This document shows, piece by piece, positions 7,530-16,994 of a stretch of 64,000 nucleotides of DNA. The position numbers and the translations under genes were made by a program. The notes below the pieces were generated by a model that worked only from the letters and a program-made list of their open reading frames with translations, did no database searches and was not told the DNA's origin. How positions within the stretch are numbered: the first letter of the stretch is position 1; every line of letters begins with the position of its first letter. The stretch spans positions 4,467,001 to 4,531,000 of the forward strand of contig NZ_CP108041.1 in assembly GCF_036173065.1 (NCBI RefSeq), given 5' to 3'. Origin of the DNA: Rhodococcus sp. NBC_00297. GTDB lineage: Bacteria > Actinomycetota > Actinomycetes > Mycobacteriales > Mycobacteriaceae.

Positions 7530-9011
7530 ATGGCATCCACTCCCGCACGGCTGCGCGACGGGTTGTCGGCGCGCGCACTCGCCGCCGCGATCGACATGAC
7601 CGCCGTCGCGCGGGACAGTCGGTCCCTGTACCTCGGACTCGCGCAGGAACTGCACCGTCTCGTCGAGGAAGGCGCGGTGGCCGCCGATGCCCGCCTGCCC
7701 GCGGAGCGCGTCCTCGCGTCGGTGCTGGGGGTCAGCCGGGTGACGGTCGCGTCGGCCTATCGCGAACTCCGTGAGCACGGCATCGCGGTGTCGGTGCACG
7801 GGGCGGGCACCTTCGTCGTTCCGCGCGGGGACAGTCAGCCGTGGGGCGGCATCCTGCGCGGCACCCAACCGGGCGTGCTCGAATTCGTCAACGCCGCGCC
7901 GCCGGCCTCGGCCCTGCTGGGACCCGCTTACGACGCTGCTGCCCGCGCGCTGAGCACGACGGGCCTGCACGTCGGCTACGTGCCCACCGGTGTGGGCCGA
8001 CTGCGCGAGGCGATCGCCCGGTACTACTCCGCTCGCGGGCTCCCCACCAGCGCCGACCAGATTCTCGTGACCGCTGGCGCCAGCGATGCGTTGCACGCCG
8101 TGATCGACACCTTCGTCGAACAGGGCAATCGTGTGCTGACCGAACACCCGACCTACCCGGGCGCCATCGACATGGTGCGAGCCGTGGGTGGCAAGTGTGT
8201 TCCGGTGGCCATCGATCCGGATGATCCCGACACGTTCGTGGAGAACATGGACAGGGCTGCGCGGCAACATGATCCGGTACTGGCCTACCTGATGCCCGAC
8301 CACTCCAACCCGTCCGGAGCGGTGTTGCCCGAGACGTCCCGGCGTCGGCTCGCGGCCACGCTGCATCGGCACGCCGTGGTGACCGTGGTGGACGAGGCGT
8401 CGGCCGACCTCCGTCTCGACGGCGACGCCGACGTCGAGCCGTTCGGCGCACCGGTCCCGGACCGCGCCTGCATCACCGTCGGATCGTTGAGCAAGACCGT
8501 GTGGGGCGGGCTGCGGGTGGGGTGGGTGCGCGCGGACCCGGTGCACCTGGCGCGCGTGGCCACGACCTACGCGAGGCGGCAGCTCTCGGTGTCGATGATG
8601 GATCAGTACACGGCCGTGGAACTGTTCGGCGAGTACGACGCGGTGGTGGCGCACCGCGCCGATCAGCTGCGGGCGGGTCGCGACACGGCGATGGCGGCCG
8701 TGACGCGGTCGCTGCCGGGCTGGACGTTCCACCGGCCGCGCGGCGGACTGTCGCTGTGGTGCACGCTGCCATCGGGCGTCCGGTCCACGGACCTGGTGGA
8801 ATCGGCCCGCGGTCGCGGACTGCTGCTCGCCCCCGGATCACGCTTCGGGACGGGATACGCCTTCGACGAGTGCCAACGCATCCCGTTCTCCCGCAGCCCC
8901 GAGGAGATCGAGGACGCGGTCGCCGTCCTCGCGGAACTGGTGGGAGCGGGAGTCGATGCCGGGCCCCGCGAGAGCGTTCCGTCGCACGCCGTCCCCGAAG
9001 CGATGGTCTGA
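7530..9011 (+). CDS. MocR-type GntR/aminotransferase-fold transcriptional regulator
   Basis: A 493-residue protein: an N-terminal GntR winged helix (about residues 25-95, PAERVLASVLGVSRVTVASA) joined to a class I aminotransferase-like PLP domain. The PLP lysine lies in SLSKTVWGG. MocR proteins bind PLP or an adduct and often control amino-acid or vitamin genes. The ATG at 7530 follows a -10 box by five bases and has no Shine-Dalgarno sequence, so the mRNA is probably leaderless. The target is unknown; the inverted repeat at 7491-7513 may be its own site, and the small ORF on the other side could be a second target. Confidence 0.9.
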   Translation: MASTPARLRDGLSARALAAAIDMTAVARDSRSLYLGLAQELHRLVEEGAVAADARLPAERVLASVLGVSRVTVASAYRELREHGIAVSVHGAGTFVVPRGDSQPWGGILRGTQPGVLEFVNAAPPASALLGPAYDAAARALSTTGLHVGYVPTGVGRLREAIARYYSARGLPTSADQILVTAGASDALHAVIDTFVEQGNRVLTEHPTYPGAIDMVRAVGGKCVPVAIDPDDPDTFVENMDRAARQHDPVLAYLMPDHSNPSGAVLPETSRRRLAATLHRHAVVTVVDEASADLRLDGDADVEPFGAPVPDRACITVGSLSKTVWGGLRVGWVRADPVHLARVATTYARRQLSVSMMDQYTAVELFGEYDAVVAHRADQLRAGRDTAMAAVTRSLPGWTFHRPRGGLSLWCTLPSGVRSTDLVESARGRGLLLAPGSRFGTGYAFDECQRIPFSRSPEEIEDAVAVLAELVGAGVDAGPRESVPSHAVPEAMV

Positions 9012-9018
9012 CACTCGA

Positions 9019-9321
9019 TCAGGGCTCGTGGCGGTACCGGACCGACGCCAGAGCGATGCGGCCGTCGACGGACGACACCCCCTCCTCGGCCAGCGCCGCG
9101 AGTTGACGTGTCACGAGGTGGGGAGCCGGGCGGCCGTCGGCACGGATGACCCGGTGCCACGGCAGATCGGAGGAGTCCGTCCGCATGATCCACGCGACGA
9201 TGCGTGGGCTTGGCAGTCCGACGACCCGGGCGATGTCGCCGTACGTGGTGACACTGCCCGCGGGGACTGCGGCCACGACGGCGCGCACGGCCTCGACCTG
9301 TTCGTCGGTGATGCGGCTCAC
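9019..9321 (-). CDS. Alkyltransferase-like protein (ATL, MGMT family)
   Basis: A 100-residue protein with the DNA-binding domain of O6-alkylguanine-DNA alkyltransferases. The active-site motif PCHRV reads PWHRV at residues 54-58, with Trp in place of the acceptor Cys. ATL proteins bind O6-alkylguanine without repairing it and pass it to nucleotide excision repair. The GTG start at 9321 overlaps the stop of the upstream hydrolase (GTGA), so the two are co-translated. M. tuberculosis has a like protein next to the adnAB locus (Rv3204). Confidence 0.9.
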   Translation of the reverse strand: MSRITDEQVEAVRAVVAAVPAGSVTTYGDIARVVGLPSPRIVAWIMRTDSSDLPWHRVIRADGRPAPHLVTRQLAALAEEGVSSVDGRIALASVRYRHEP

Positions 9322-10139
9322 GACGTCGTCACGCGTCGGATCATCTCGTCGACCAGAGCTGCCGATTCGGGACCCTTCGCCTGCGGCACCATGTGGTCGC
9401 AGTCCAGGTCGACGATCCGCACGTCCGGCGACGAGCGGACGAGTGCGTCCCGGAACTCCGGTGTGAGGTACGGCGGGTCCACCCGCGCGGCGCGCACGAC
9501 GGTGACCGGAATGTCACCGGGCGGCAGCACGAACGGGCGCGCGAGCTCGCCCCACGACGCGACGACGGCGGCCGTCGACGTCCGCCATCGCACTCGCCCG
9601 TCGTCGGTGTCCACCAGGTGCTCGGCGATCTCCTCGTCGACGAGAGCCGGGTGGACGTCGGACCACGCACCGTGGAGCTTCTCCGAGCGTGCCTCCGCGG
9701 CATCGGTGTAGTCGTCGTACAGCACCGTCGACTGCGCCGTCTCCAGCATCGAGTCCGGCGGCAGGCCGATGGCGGGATCGAGCAGCACCAGTCCCGCGAC
9801 GAGCGACGGGAACGACCTCGCGAGATGGATCGCGAGCGCGCCCCCGTAGGAGTGGCCGACCACGACGACGGGCCCGGCCGAGTGGGCCCGTAGGACGTCG
9901 GCCAGCCGATCGACCTGGCGCTCGATCGACCACGGCGGAGTCCACGGTGCCCTGCCGTGACCCACCAGGTCCGGAGCGACGACGCGGGCCTCGGGCAGGT
10001 GCTCGCTCCACCGATGCCAGCGCCTGCCGTGGCCGGTCATGCCGTGGATCGCCAGGACCACCGGTCCGGACGCCGGGCCGTACACGGCGACGTCGTCGGC
10101 ATCCGTCGTGGGGGCGGGGGATTCGGAGGTCGTCGGCAT
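9318..10139 (-). CDS. Alpha/beta-hydrolase (LipV-like)
   Basis: A 273-residue hydrolase with the oxyanion stretch AIHGMTGHGRRW, nucleophile elbow GHSYGG, and a C-terminal catalytic His in DCDHMVPQ. The ATG at 10139 is preceded by AGGAG with good spacing. It is divergent from adnA and overlaps the ATL gene by four bases. The order matches Rv3203 (lipV) beside adnA in M. tuberculosis. The substrate is unknown; an ester or lipase-like substrate is the family's usual one. Confidence 0.88.
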   Translation of the reverse strand: MPTTSESPAPTTDADDVAVYGPASGPVVLAIHGMTGHGRRWHRWSEHLPEARVVAPDLVGHGRAPWTPPWSIERQVDRLADVLRAHSAGPVVVVGHSYGGALAIHLARSFPSLVAGLVLLDPAIGLPPDSMLETAQSTVLYDDYTDAAEARSEKLHGAWSDVHPALVDEEIAEHLVDTDDGRVRWRTSTAAVVASWGELARPFVLPPGDIPVTVVRAARVDPPYLTPEFRDALVRSSPDVRIVDLDCDHMVPQAKGPESAALVDEMIRRVTTS

Positions 10140-10251
10140 GGGGTCTCCTGAGCGGTCGAGTGTCGACGCGGTGGCGGAACCGAGTCGGTCTCGGAGAGGG
10201 GGCTGTGTGGGAACTGGGGGTGTGTCGGACTCCCATGATGCAATGCGCCTC

Positions 10252-13200
10252 ATGAACGACGACGGCGCGGGCACCACCGGAGACGCGGCTGTCACCCGTG
10301 GCGGTATCCGGCTGGTGCGCCGGACGCACCGTGTCGCGCAGGTGCGCACGTGGCCGCAGGAGTGTGCGCCGCTGGTCGCGCCGAGTGAGCCCGGCGACTC
10401 CCGGCCGTGGCAGGTTCTGGGCGGTCCGGGCACCGGGAAGACCGCGCTCGTCGCCGATGTGGCGGTGGCGCGGATGACGGCGCCGGGAAGCGATCCGGAG
10501 TCGGTCCTGGTGCTCACGCACTCGCGTCAGGCGGCCGTCGACATGCGCGAGCAGATCACCGCCGGGCTGTTGGGCGTGTCCTCCGAGCCCCGCGCGACAC
10601 GCGAGCCACTCGTACGCACGGTGCACTCGTACGCCTTCGCCGTGCTGCGGTTGCAGGCGTCCGCCTACGGCAATCCGCCGCCGCGTCTCCTCACCAACGC
10701 GGAGCAGGACTCCGTGATCCGCGAGATGCTCCGCGGTGAGATCGCGGACGGCGCCGCCCGGTGGCCGGAGCGCGTGCGCCCGGCGCTCGGACTGGTGGGC
10801 TTCGCGTCCGAGCTCCGTGATCTCGTCCTGCGCGCCGCGGAACGCGGGCTCGGTCCGGAGGACCTGATCGCGTGGGGGCGGAAGCACTCTCGGCCCGAGT
10901 GGGTAGCTGCGGGCAAGTTCGCCGCACAGTACGAACAGGCGATGTTGCTTCGAGGATCGGTCGGCGTCGAGACTCCGGAGGCCACGTCGCCCGGACTGGA
11001 CGCGGCCGAGCTCGTGGGTGCAGCGCTCACGGCGTTCGCGACGGATCCGGACCTGCTCGTCTCCGAACGTCGGCGCATCCGCCACGTGCTGGTGGACGAT
11101 GCCCAGCACCTCGATCCGCAGGCGGCCCAGCTGGTGCGGCTGCTCTCCGCCGGTGCGTCGTCCACCGTCGTCGCCGGCGATCCCGATCAGGCGGTCTTCT
11201 CCTTCCGCGGCGCGGACGCGCACTTCCTCACCGATCTGGACGACGGGCACGGTGGTCGTCGTGTCGTGTTGTCCCGCAACCACCGTTCGGACTCCGGTGT
11301 CGCCTCGGTGCAGCGGGCGATCACCGCGCACCTGTCCGGTCGGGTCGCACACCGTGTCGGCACGCAGTTCCGCGACGACAGGGCGGAGGACGAACACCCG
11401 TCGGCCGAGGAGGAGACCCGCGCGGTTCCGCCGGTGCGGGTGGTCGTCGCGTCCTCGACGGCGAAGGAGGCCACCGCCATCGCCGACAGGTTCCGCCGCG
11501 CGCATCTCGCCGACGGCGTGCCCTGGTCGGAGATGGCCGTCGTCGTCCGCTCCGTTCCGCGGTCGCTGCCGTCCCTGCGTCGCGCGCTGCACGCCGCGGG
11601 GGTGCCGGTGGTGTCGTCCGCCACGGCCGTGCCCCTGCATCGGCACCGTGGTGCGGCTGCCCTGCTGCTCGCGATGCGTGCGGTCGCCGCTGCCCGGTGC
11701 GCACCCGAGCGGTCGGCGGCGGTGTTCTCCGACGACGCTGCGTTGGCACTGCTCGAAGGTCCCATCGGAGGGGCGGATCCGCTCGCCGTCCGCAGACTGC
11801 GTCGCGGGCTACGGCGGGGCGACGTGGCCGAGGGCGGCGAGCGGGACTCGTCCGTGCTGCTGCGCGCCGCGATGATCGGCTCCTCGGTCGACCCGCTCGT
11901 CGCACGTCTGTCCGACGTCGAGAAGGCACCGCTCACCCGCGTCCGTGCCGTGGTCACGGCCATCGCGAAGGCGGTGGGCCCGGCCGGTCGTCGCGTCGAG
12001 GACGCACTCTGGGCCGGGTGGCGTGCCACCAGGCTCGAACGCCGGTGGGTGGCGTCGTCCGGCCGGGGTGGGCCTCTCGGCGTGCAGGCAGATCGGGATC
12101 TGGACAGCGTCGTCGCGTTGTTCGACGCCGCGGCCGCGTACGTCGACGCACTCCCGCGCGGCACCCTGGAGGGGTTCGTCGAGTACGTCACCGACCAGGA
12201 GGTTCCCGTGGGCGACGGGCGGCGTCCCGCGATCGTTCCCGACGCGGTGCGGATTCTGAGTGCCCATGCCGCGGTCGGGCGCGAGTGGGACGTCGTCGCG
12301 GTGGCGGGCGTACAGGAGGGACTGTGGCCCGCGCTGCGCCCGCGCGGATCGCTGCTCGGGGTCGAGGCCCTGGTGGATCTCGCCGCGGGTGTCTCCGACG
12401 GCGATCGCGAGTTGGACGATCGGGTCTCGCGGACCGCACCGTTGCTCGCGGAGGAACGTCGCCTGTTCCTGGTGGCGTGCAGCCGCGCACGGTCGAGCCT
12501 GCTCGTCACCGCCGTCGACTCGGTGACCGGTGGCGCGGACACCGTGCGGTCGAGGTTCGTGGACGACCTGCTCGCGTCCGATGCCGTGCGGTACTCGGAC
12601 GTCGACGAGAGCGACTCCGGTGCCGGCCCCACCGCGCCTCTCGGCCGGGTGCTCGCGTTGCCCGCTCTGGTCGCCGAGCTGCGTGCGGTCGTGTGCGACC
12701 GTCGTGTCGCGGAGAACGACCCCGACCGCCGTGCGCGCGCCGCACGGCACCTGGCGCGACTGGCGCGGGAAGGGGTGCGCGGCGCCCACCCGGACGAGTG
12801 GTACGGGCTGTCCGGAACCAGTACCGAGTTGCCGCTGTGGGATCCGGCGGACGGGCCGGTGTCGTTGTCGCCGTCCACGGTGGAGGTGCTCACCGCGTGC
12901 CCGCTGCGGTGGGCGCTCGAACGCAACGGGGGCACCGACGGCGACACCGTGCACGCGGTCACCGGAACGCTGGTGCACACGCTGGTGCAGGCAGTGGCCG
13001 GTCGGGTGCCGCCGCACGAGGTGCGCAGAGAGCTGGAGAAAGCTTGGGTGGCAGTCGATCTCGGATCTGCGTGGTTCTCGCGCAAGGAGCTCGCACGTAC
13101 CGCCACCATGATCGAGACGTTTCAGGAGTGGATGTCACGCTCACGCGGCGAGCTGACGGAGGCCGGTGTCGAGGTGCCGGTGGACGGGGTGTTGGAACCG

Positions 13201-13641
13201 CGCACGCCGGACGAGCCCGCCGTCGCGCTGCGCGGACGGATCGATCGGCTCGAACGTGACCCCGACGGACGACCCGTGGTCGTCGACGTCAAGACCGGTA
13301 AGAACGCGGCGACGGCCGCGGCGACGGCCGAGCACGCGCAGCTCGCGACGTATCAGGTGGCACTCGCCGCCGGTGCGGTCGAGGGCGAACCGGCCGGCAG
13401 TCCCGGCGGCGGGCGGTTGGTCTACGTCGCCAAGCCGCACACCAGGACCGGTGCCACCGAACGAGCGCAGGCAGCACTCACGGGGGAGACCCTCGAGCAG
13501 TGGCGCACCGTCGTCGTCGACGCGGCGCGTGCCACGCGGGGCCCGGTGTTCGAGGCTCGCGTCAACGACGGCTGTCGGCACTGCCCGATAGCGTCGTCCT
13601 GCCCGGCACAGGACAGAGGCAGGCAGGTGACCGAAGGATGA
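10252..13641 (+). CDS. adnA: AdnA subunit of the AdnAB helicase-nuclease
   Basis: A 1129-residue subunit of the dimeric motor-nuclease that resects double-strand breaks in mycobacteria and relatives. It has a UvrD-like motor (Walker A GGPGTGKT near residue 57-64; motif II is VDDAQ rather than DEYQ; motif III GDPDQAVFSFRG) and a C-terminal RecB-type nuclease (VVDVKTGK). Four Cys (C883 in TACPLRW; C1108, C1111, C1117 in CRHCPIASSCP) should hold an Fe-S cluster. An alternative ATG lies three codons upstream at 10243. Its stop overlaps the adnB start. The gene is divergent from the hydrolase gene. Confidence 0.93.
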   Translation: MNDDGAGTTGDAAVTRGGIRLVRRTHRVAQVRTWPQECAPLVAPSEPGDSRPWQVLGGPGTGKTALVADVAVARMTAPGSDPESVLVLTHSRQAAVDMREQITAGLLGVSSEPRATREPLVRTVHSYAFAVLRLQASAYGNPPPRLLTNAEQDSVIREMLRGEIADGAARWPERVRPALGLVGFASELRDLVLRAAERGLGPEDLIAWGRKHSRPEWVAAGKFAAQYEQAMLLRGSVGVETPEATSPGLDAAELVGAALTAFATDPDLLVSERRRIRHVLVDDAQHLDPQAAQLVRLLSAGASSTVVAGDPDQAVFSFRGADAHFLTDLDDGHGGRRVVLSRNHRSDSGVASVQRAITAHLSGRVAHRVGTQFRDDRAEDEHPSAEEETRAVPPVRVVVASSTAKEATAIADRFRRAHLADGVPWSEMAVVVRSVPRSLPSLRRALHAAGVPVVSSATAVPLHRHRGAAALLLAMRAVAAARCAPERSAAVFSDDAALALLEGPIGGADPLAVRRLRRGLRRGDVAEGGERDSSVLLRAAMIGSSVDPLVARLSDVEKAPLTRVRAVVTAIAKAVGPAGRRVEDALWAGWRATRLERRWVASSGRGGPLGVQADRDLDSVVALFDAAAAYVDALPRGTLEGFVEYVTDQEVPVGDGRRPAIVPDAVRILSAHAAVGREWDVVAVAGVQEGLWPALRPRGSLLGVEALVDLAAGVSDGDRELDDRVSRTAPLLAEERRLFLVACSRARSSLLVTAVDSVTGGADTVRSRFVDDLLASDAVRYSDVDESDSGAGPTAPLGRVLALPALVAELRAVVCDRRVAENDPDRRARAARHLARLAREGVRGAHPDEWYGLSGTSTELPLWDPADGPVSLSPSTVEVLTACPLRWALERNGGTDGDTVHAVTGTLVHTLVQAVAGRVPPHEVRRELEKAWVAVDLGSAWFSRKELARTATMIETFQEWMSRSRGELTEAGVEVPVDGVLEPRTPDEPAVALRGRIDRLERDPDGRPVVVDVKTGKNAATAAATAEHAQLATYQVALAAGAVEGEPAGSPGGGRLVYVAKPHTRTGATERAQAALTGETLEQWRTVVVDAARATRGPVFEARVNDGCRHCPIASSCPAQDRGRQVTEG

Positions 13642-16600
13642 GAGACGTGGCCCGAGTGAGCCCCGCCGAGGTCGCCGTCGCTCTCGGCCAGTTCCCGCCC
13701 ACCGACGAGCAGTCGGAGATCATCGCGGCTCCGCGCGGTCCGTTGCTGGTCGTTGCCGGCGCCGGTGCCGGCAAGACGGAGACCATGGCGGCGCGAGTGG
13801 TCTGGATGGTGGCCAACGGTCTGGTCCGGCCGGAGGAGGTGCTGGGCCTGACCTTCACGCGCAAGGCCGCCCAGCAGCTCACCACGCGCATTCGCCAACG
13901 GCTGGCCCGATTGGCCGGGTCCGACCTGCTGCGGCGTCTCGATCCGTCCGGTGAGCTGCGGCGCACCGTCCTGTCGGGCGAGCCCGAGGTGAGCACGTAC
14001 CACTCGTACGCGGGCCGACTGCTCCAACGCCACGGCATGGTGCTGCCGCTCGAACCGTCCACGACTCTCGTGTCGGAGACCGAGCTGTGGCAGCTGGCCC
14101 ACCGCGTGGTGGCCGCATGGGACGGCGACGTCCCACTGGACCGGGCACCGGCGTCGATCACGGAATCCGTGCTCGCCCTGTCCGGTCAGCTCGCCGAGCA
14201 CCTGGTCGAACCGGGCGACCTGGGAGAGGCCCACACAGAGCTCGAGAAGCTGATCCACCATCTGCCACCGGGCCCGAAGCAGAAGAGCGGCGGTCCCACC
14301 AAGGACCTGCTGGGCATACTGCAGGTGCAGGAACACCGGCTCGATCTGCTGCCCCTGGTGGCGCGGCTCCACGAGGTCATGACCCGTGACGGACTGCTCG
14401 ACTTCGGGCGGCAGATGTCCCTGGCCGCCCGTGTCGCGGCGGACCACCCGAACGTGGGCCGCGACGAGCGCACGCGGTGCCGGCTGGTGCTGCTGGACGA
14501 GTACCAGGACACCGGTCACGCGCAGCGCGTCCTGCTGTCCTCGCTGTTCGGGGGTGGCCGTGACTCCACTCTGACGGTGACGGCCGTCGGCGACCCGATG
14601 CAGTCGATCTACGGCTGGCGCGGTGCGTCCGCCGCGAACCTTCCCCGGTTCGCTACCGACTTCCCACGCTCGGCGCGCTACCCGGCCCCGGTGCGTCAGT
14701 TGTCGACCAGCTGGCGCAACCCGCCCGAGGCGCTCGCGCTGGCCAATGCGGTGGCTGCCCCGTTGCGCATGCGCGGTGTCGCGGTGGACGAGTTGCGCGC
14801 GCGTCCCGGTGCGGTGCCCGGCGATGTCCGGCTCGCGCTGACCACCACGGTGGACGACGAGCGCCGGTGGATCGCCGAGGCGATCGCGGGGGAGTACCGC
14901 ACGGCGCGGGAGGACGGGCGCACGCCGCCCACCGCGGCGGTCCTGGTGCGGCGCAACGCCGATGCGGGGCCGATGGCCGAGGTTCTGCGCGGCGCAGGCC
15001 TGCCGGTCGAGGTCGTCGGACTCGGTGGGCTGCTCCGGACGCCCGAGGTCGCCGACCTCGTGGCGATGCTGCGGCTGGTGAGCGACCCGCTGGCCGGCAG
15101 CGCCGCCATGCGCGTTCTCACCGGCTCGCGCTGGCAACTGGGTGCCGCCGATCTGCGTGCCCTGTGGAGGCGAGCGCGGGAGATCGCGGCGCACACCGGC
15201 CGCGGGCGGACGGGCACGGTCACCGACGCCGAGGAGTTGGGGCGCGCGCTCGAGGACGGCATGCCCGGGGAGCGATCGGAACAGTCCGGGCTGGTGGACG
15301 CCCTGGCGGATCCGGGCGACCCGTCGCGCTACTCCGAGGCGGGACATCGGCGCATTCTCGCCCTCGGCGGGGAACTGCAGTCACTGCGCCACCGGCTCGG
15401 TCAGCCACTTCCCGATCTGGTCGCCGACGTCGAGCGAGTGCTCGGGATCGACGTGGAGGCGGGGGCGCGTCGTCCGTCGGGGGACGCGGGCGGGCGCGAG
15501 CATCTCGACGCCTTCGCCGAGGTGGTCGCGGAGTACGGCGATCAGCAGACGGCGACTCTCACCGGGCTGCTGTCCTTCCTGTCCGCCGCCGAGTCCGTCG
15601 AGGACGGCCTCGCGCCCGGCGAGGTCGACGTCGACCCGCACCGGGTGCAGGTGCTCACCGTGCACTCCGCGAAGGGTCTGGAGTGGGAGGTCGTGGCGGT
15701 ACCGCACGTCTGCGAGAGCGTGTTCCCGTCCACCAGGTCGTCCGCGTCCTGGTTGGGCTCGGTGGCCGAGCTACCGCCGTCCCTGCGCGGTGACAGGGCG
15801 ATTCCGGGTGACGACGCCGGGGGCGTCCCCGTTCTCGATCTCGAGGGCGCGACGCACCGCGGCGACATCGCCGACGCCGTCACCGAACACAAGGCTGCGC
15901 TCGCACGTCGCCGACTCGACGAGGACCGACGGTTGTTCTACGTCGCCCTCACGCGCACCGAGCGGGTGTTGCTGGTCTCGGCGCACCACTGGGCTCCCGG
16001 CGCCTCGTCGCCGAAGGGTCCCTCGTCGTTCCTCGCCGAACTGCACGGCCTCGTCGAGACCACCTCGGCGATCGGCGGCGCGGAGATCGGGACCGTGCAG
16101 CACTGGGAACCCACTCCGCCGGACGGAGCCGACAACCCCTACGCGACAGTCGAACTGACGGCACTCTGGCCGGCCGATCCGCTGGGTGCCCGCCGTGAGG
16201 ACGTGATCATGGGGTCTGCAGCCGTGCGCGCCGCACTCGTCGAGTCGGCATCGGTCGAGGAATCGTCGTCCGAGAATCCGGACGACGACGATCCCGACGG
16301 GTGGGCGCGTGACGTCGAACTGCTTCTCGCCGAACGTGATGCGGTGTCGCGGCCGGAAACCGACGTCGTCGTGCCCGACACCATGTCGGTGAGCCAGGTG
16401 GTCCACCTCGTCGCGGATCCGGACGCCCTGGCATCGACGCTGCGGCGACCGGTCCCGTTCGCGCCCAACCCCTTGGCGCGTCGCGGCACCGCGTTCCACG
16501 CCTGGGTCGAACGACGCTTCGGGGCGACCCGCCTGCTCGACCTGGACGAGCTGCCCGGCGCGGCGGACGGCGCCTCGGCCGCCGACACGGACCTCGAGGA

Positions 16601-16994
16601 GCTGCAGCGTGCGTTCGACGCGTCACCGTGGGCGTTGCGCAGTCCCGTCGAGGTGGAGGTCCCGTTCGAGACGTCGGTCGGTGGAGTCGTGTTGCGGGGA
16701 CGGATGGACGCCGTGTTCGCGGACTCCGACGGTGGCTGGACGGTGGTGGACTGGAAGACCGGCGCGCAGCCGACACCGGCCGAGGAACGTGCGGTGGCGA
16801 TCCAGCTCGCCGCCTACCGACTCGCCTGGGCGGAGCTGATGTCGGCGACCCGCTCCGAGCCGGTGCCCCTCACCACGGTGCGGGCGGCCTTCCACTACGT
16901 GCGATCGGGAGTCACCGTGTCTCCGACGGATCTCCCGGACGCGGAACGGTTGGCGGAGATCATCTCCACGGCGGGCGCGGACCCGGCGACGTGA
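13638..16994 (+). CDS. adnB: AdnB subunit of the AdnAB helicase-nuclease
   Basis: A 1118-residue partner of AdnA. The motor is canonical: Walker A AGAGAGKTET near residue 47, motif II LLDEYQDT, motif III GDPMQSIYGWRGA, motif V/VI VHSAKGLEWEVV and YVALTRTE. The C-terminal nuclease has VVDWKTGAQP. No Fe-S Cys set like that of AdnA is visible. In mycobacteria AdnB is the dominant motor, which fits the intact motif II here against the altered one in AdnA. The ATG at 13638 overlaps the adnA stop. Its TGA abuts the stop of the convergent DoxX gene with no base between. Confidence 0.94.
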   Translation: MRDVARVSPAEVAVALGQFPPTDEQSEIIAAPRGPLLVVAGAGAGKTETMAARVVWMVANGLVRPEEVLGLTFTRKAAQQLTTRIRQRLARLAGSDLLRRLDPSGELRRTVLSGEPEVSTYHSYAGRLLQRHGMVLPLEPSTTLVSETELWQLAHRVVAAWDGDVPLDRAPASITESVLALSGQLAEHLVEPGDLGEAHTELEKLIHHLPPGPKQKSGGPTKDLLGILQVQEHRLDLLPLVARLHEVMTRDGLLDFGRQMSLAARVAADHPNVGRDERTRCRLVLLDEYQDTGHAQRVLLSSLFGGGRDSTLTVTAVGDPMQSIYGWRGASAANLPRFATDFPRSARYPAPVRQLSTSWRNPPEALALANAVAAPLRMRGVAVDELRARPGAVPGDVRLALTTTVDDERRWIAEAIAGEYRTAREDGRTPPTAAVLVRRNADAGPMAEVLRGAGLPVEVVGLGGLLRTPEVADLVAMLRLVSDPLAGSAAMRVLTGSRWQLGAADLRALWRRAREIAAHTGRGRTGTVTDAEELGRALEDGMPGERSEQSGLVDALADPGDPSRYSEAGHRRILALGGELQSLRHRLGQPLPDLVADVERVLGIDVEAGARRPSGDAGGREHLDAFAEVVAEYGDQQTATLTGLLSFLSAAESVEDGLAPGEVDVDPHRVQVLTVHSAKGLEWEVVAVPHVCESVFPSTRSSASWLGSVAELPPSLRGDRAIPGDDAGGVPVLDLEGATHRGDIADAVTEHKAALARRRLDEDRRLFYVALTRTERVLLVSAHHWAPGASSPKGPSSFLAELHGLVETTSAIGGAEIGTVQHWEPTPPDGADNPYATVELTALWPADPLGARREDVIMGSAAVRAALVESASVEESSSENPDDDDPDGWARDVELLLAERDAVSRPETDVVVPDTMSVSQVVHLVADPDALASTLRRPVPFAPNPLARRGTAFHAWVERRFGATRLLDLDELPGAADGASAADTDLEELQRAFDASPWALRSPVEVEVPFETSVGGVVLRGRMDAVFADSDGGWTVVDWKTGAQPTPAEERAVAIQLAAYRLAWAELMSATRSEPVPLTTVRAAFHYVRSGVTVSPTDLPDAERLAEIISTAGADPAT

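Noticed and set aside
10252-16994. AdnA-AdnB as a phage-defence helicase-nuclease system
   Set aside because: Domain order, Fe-S Cys and neighbours match the housekeeping break-resection enzyme of Mycobacteriales, and no other defence gene is near.
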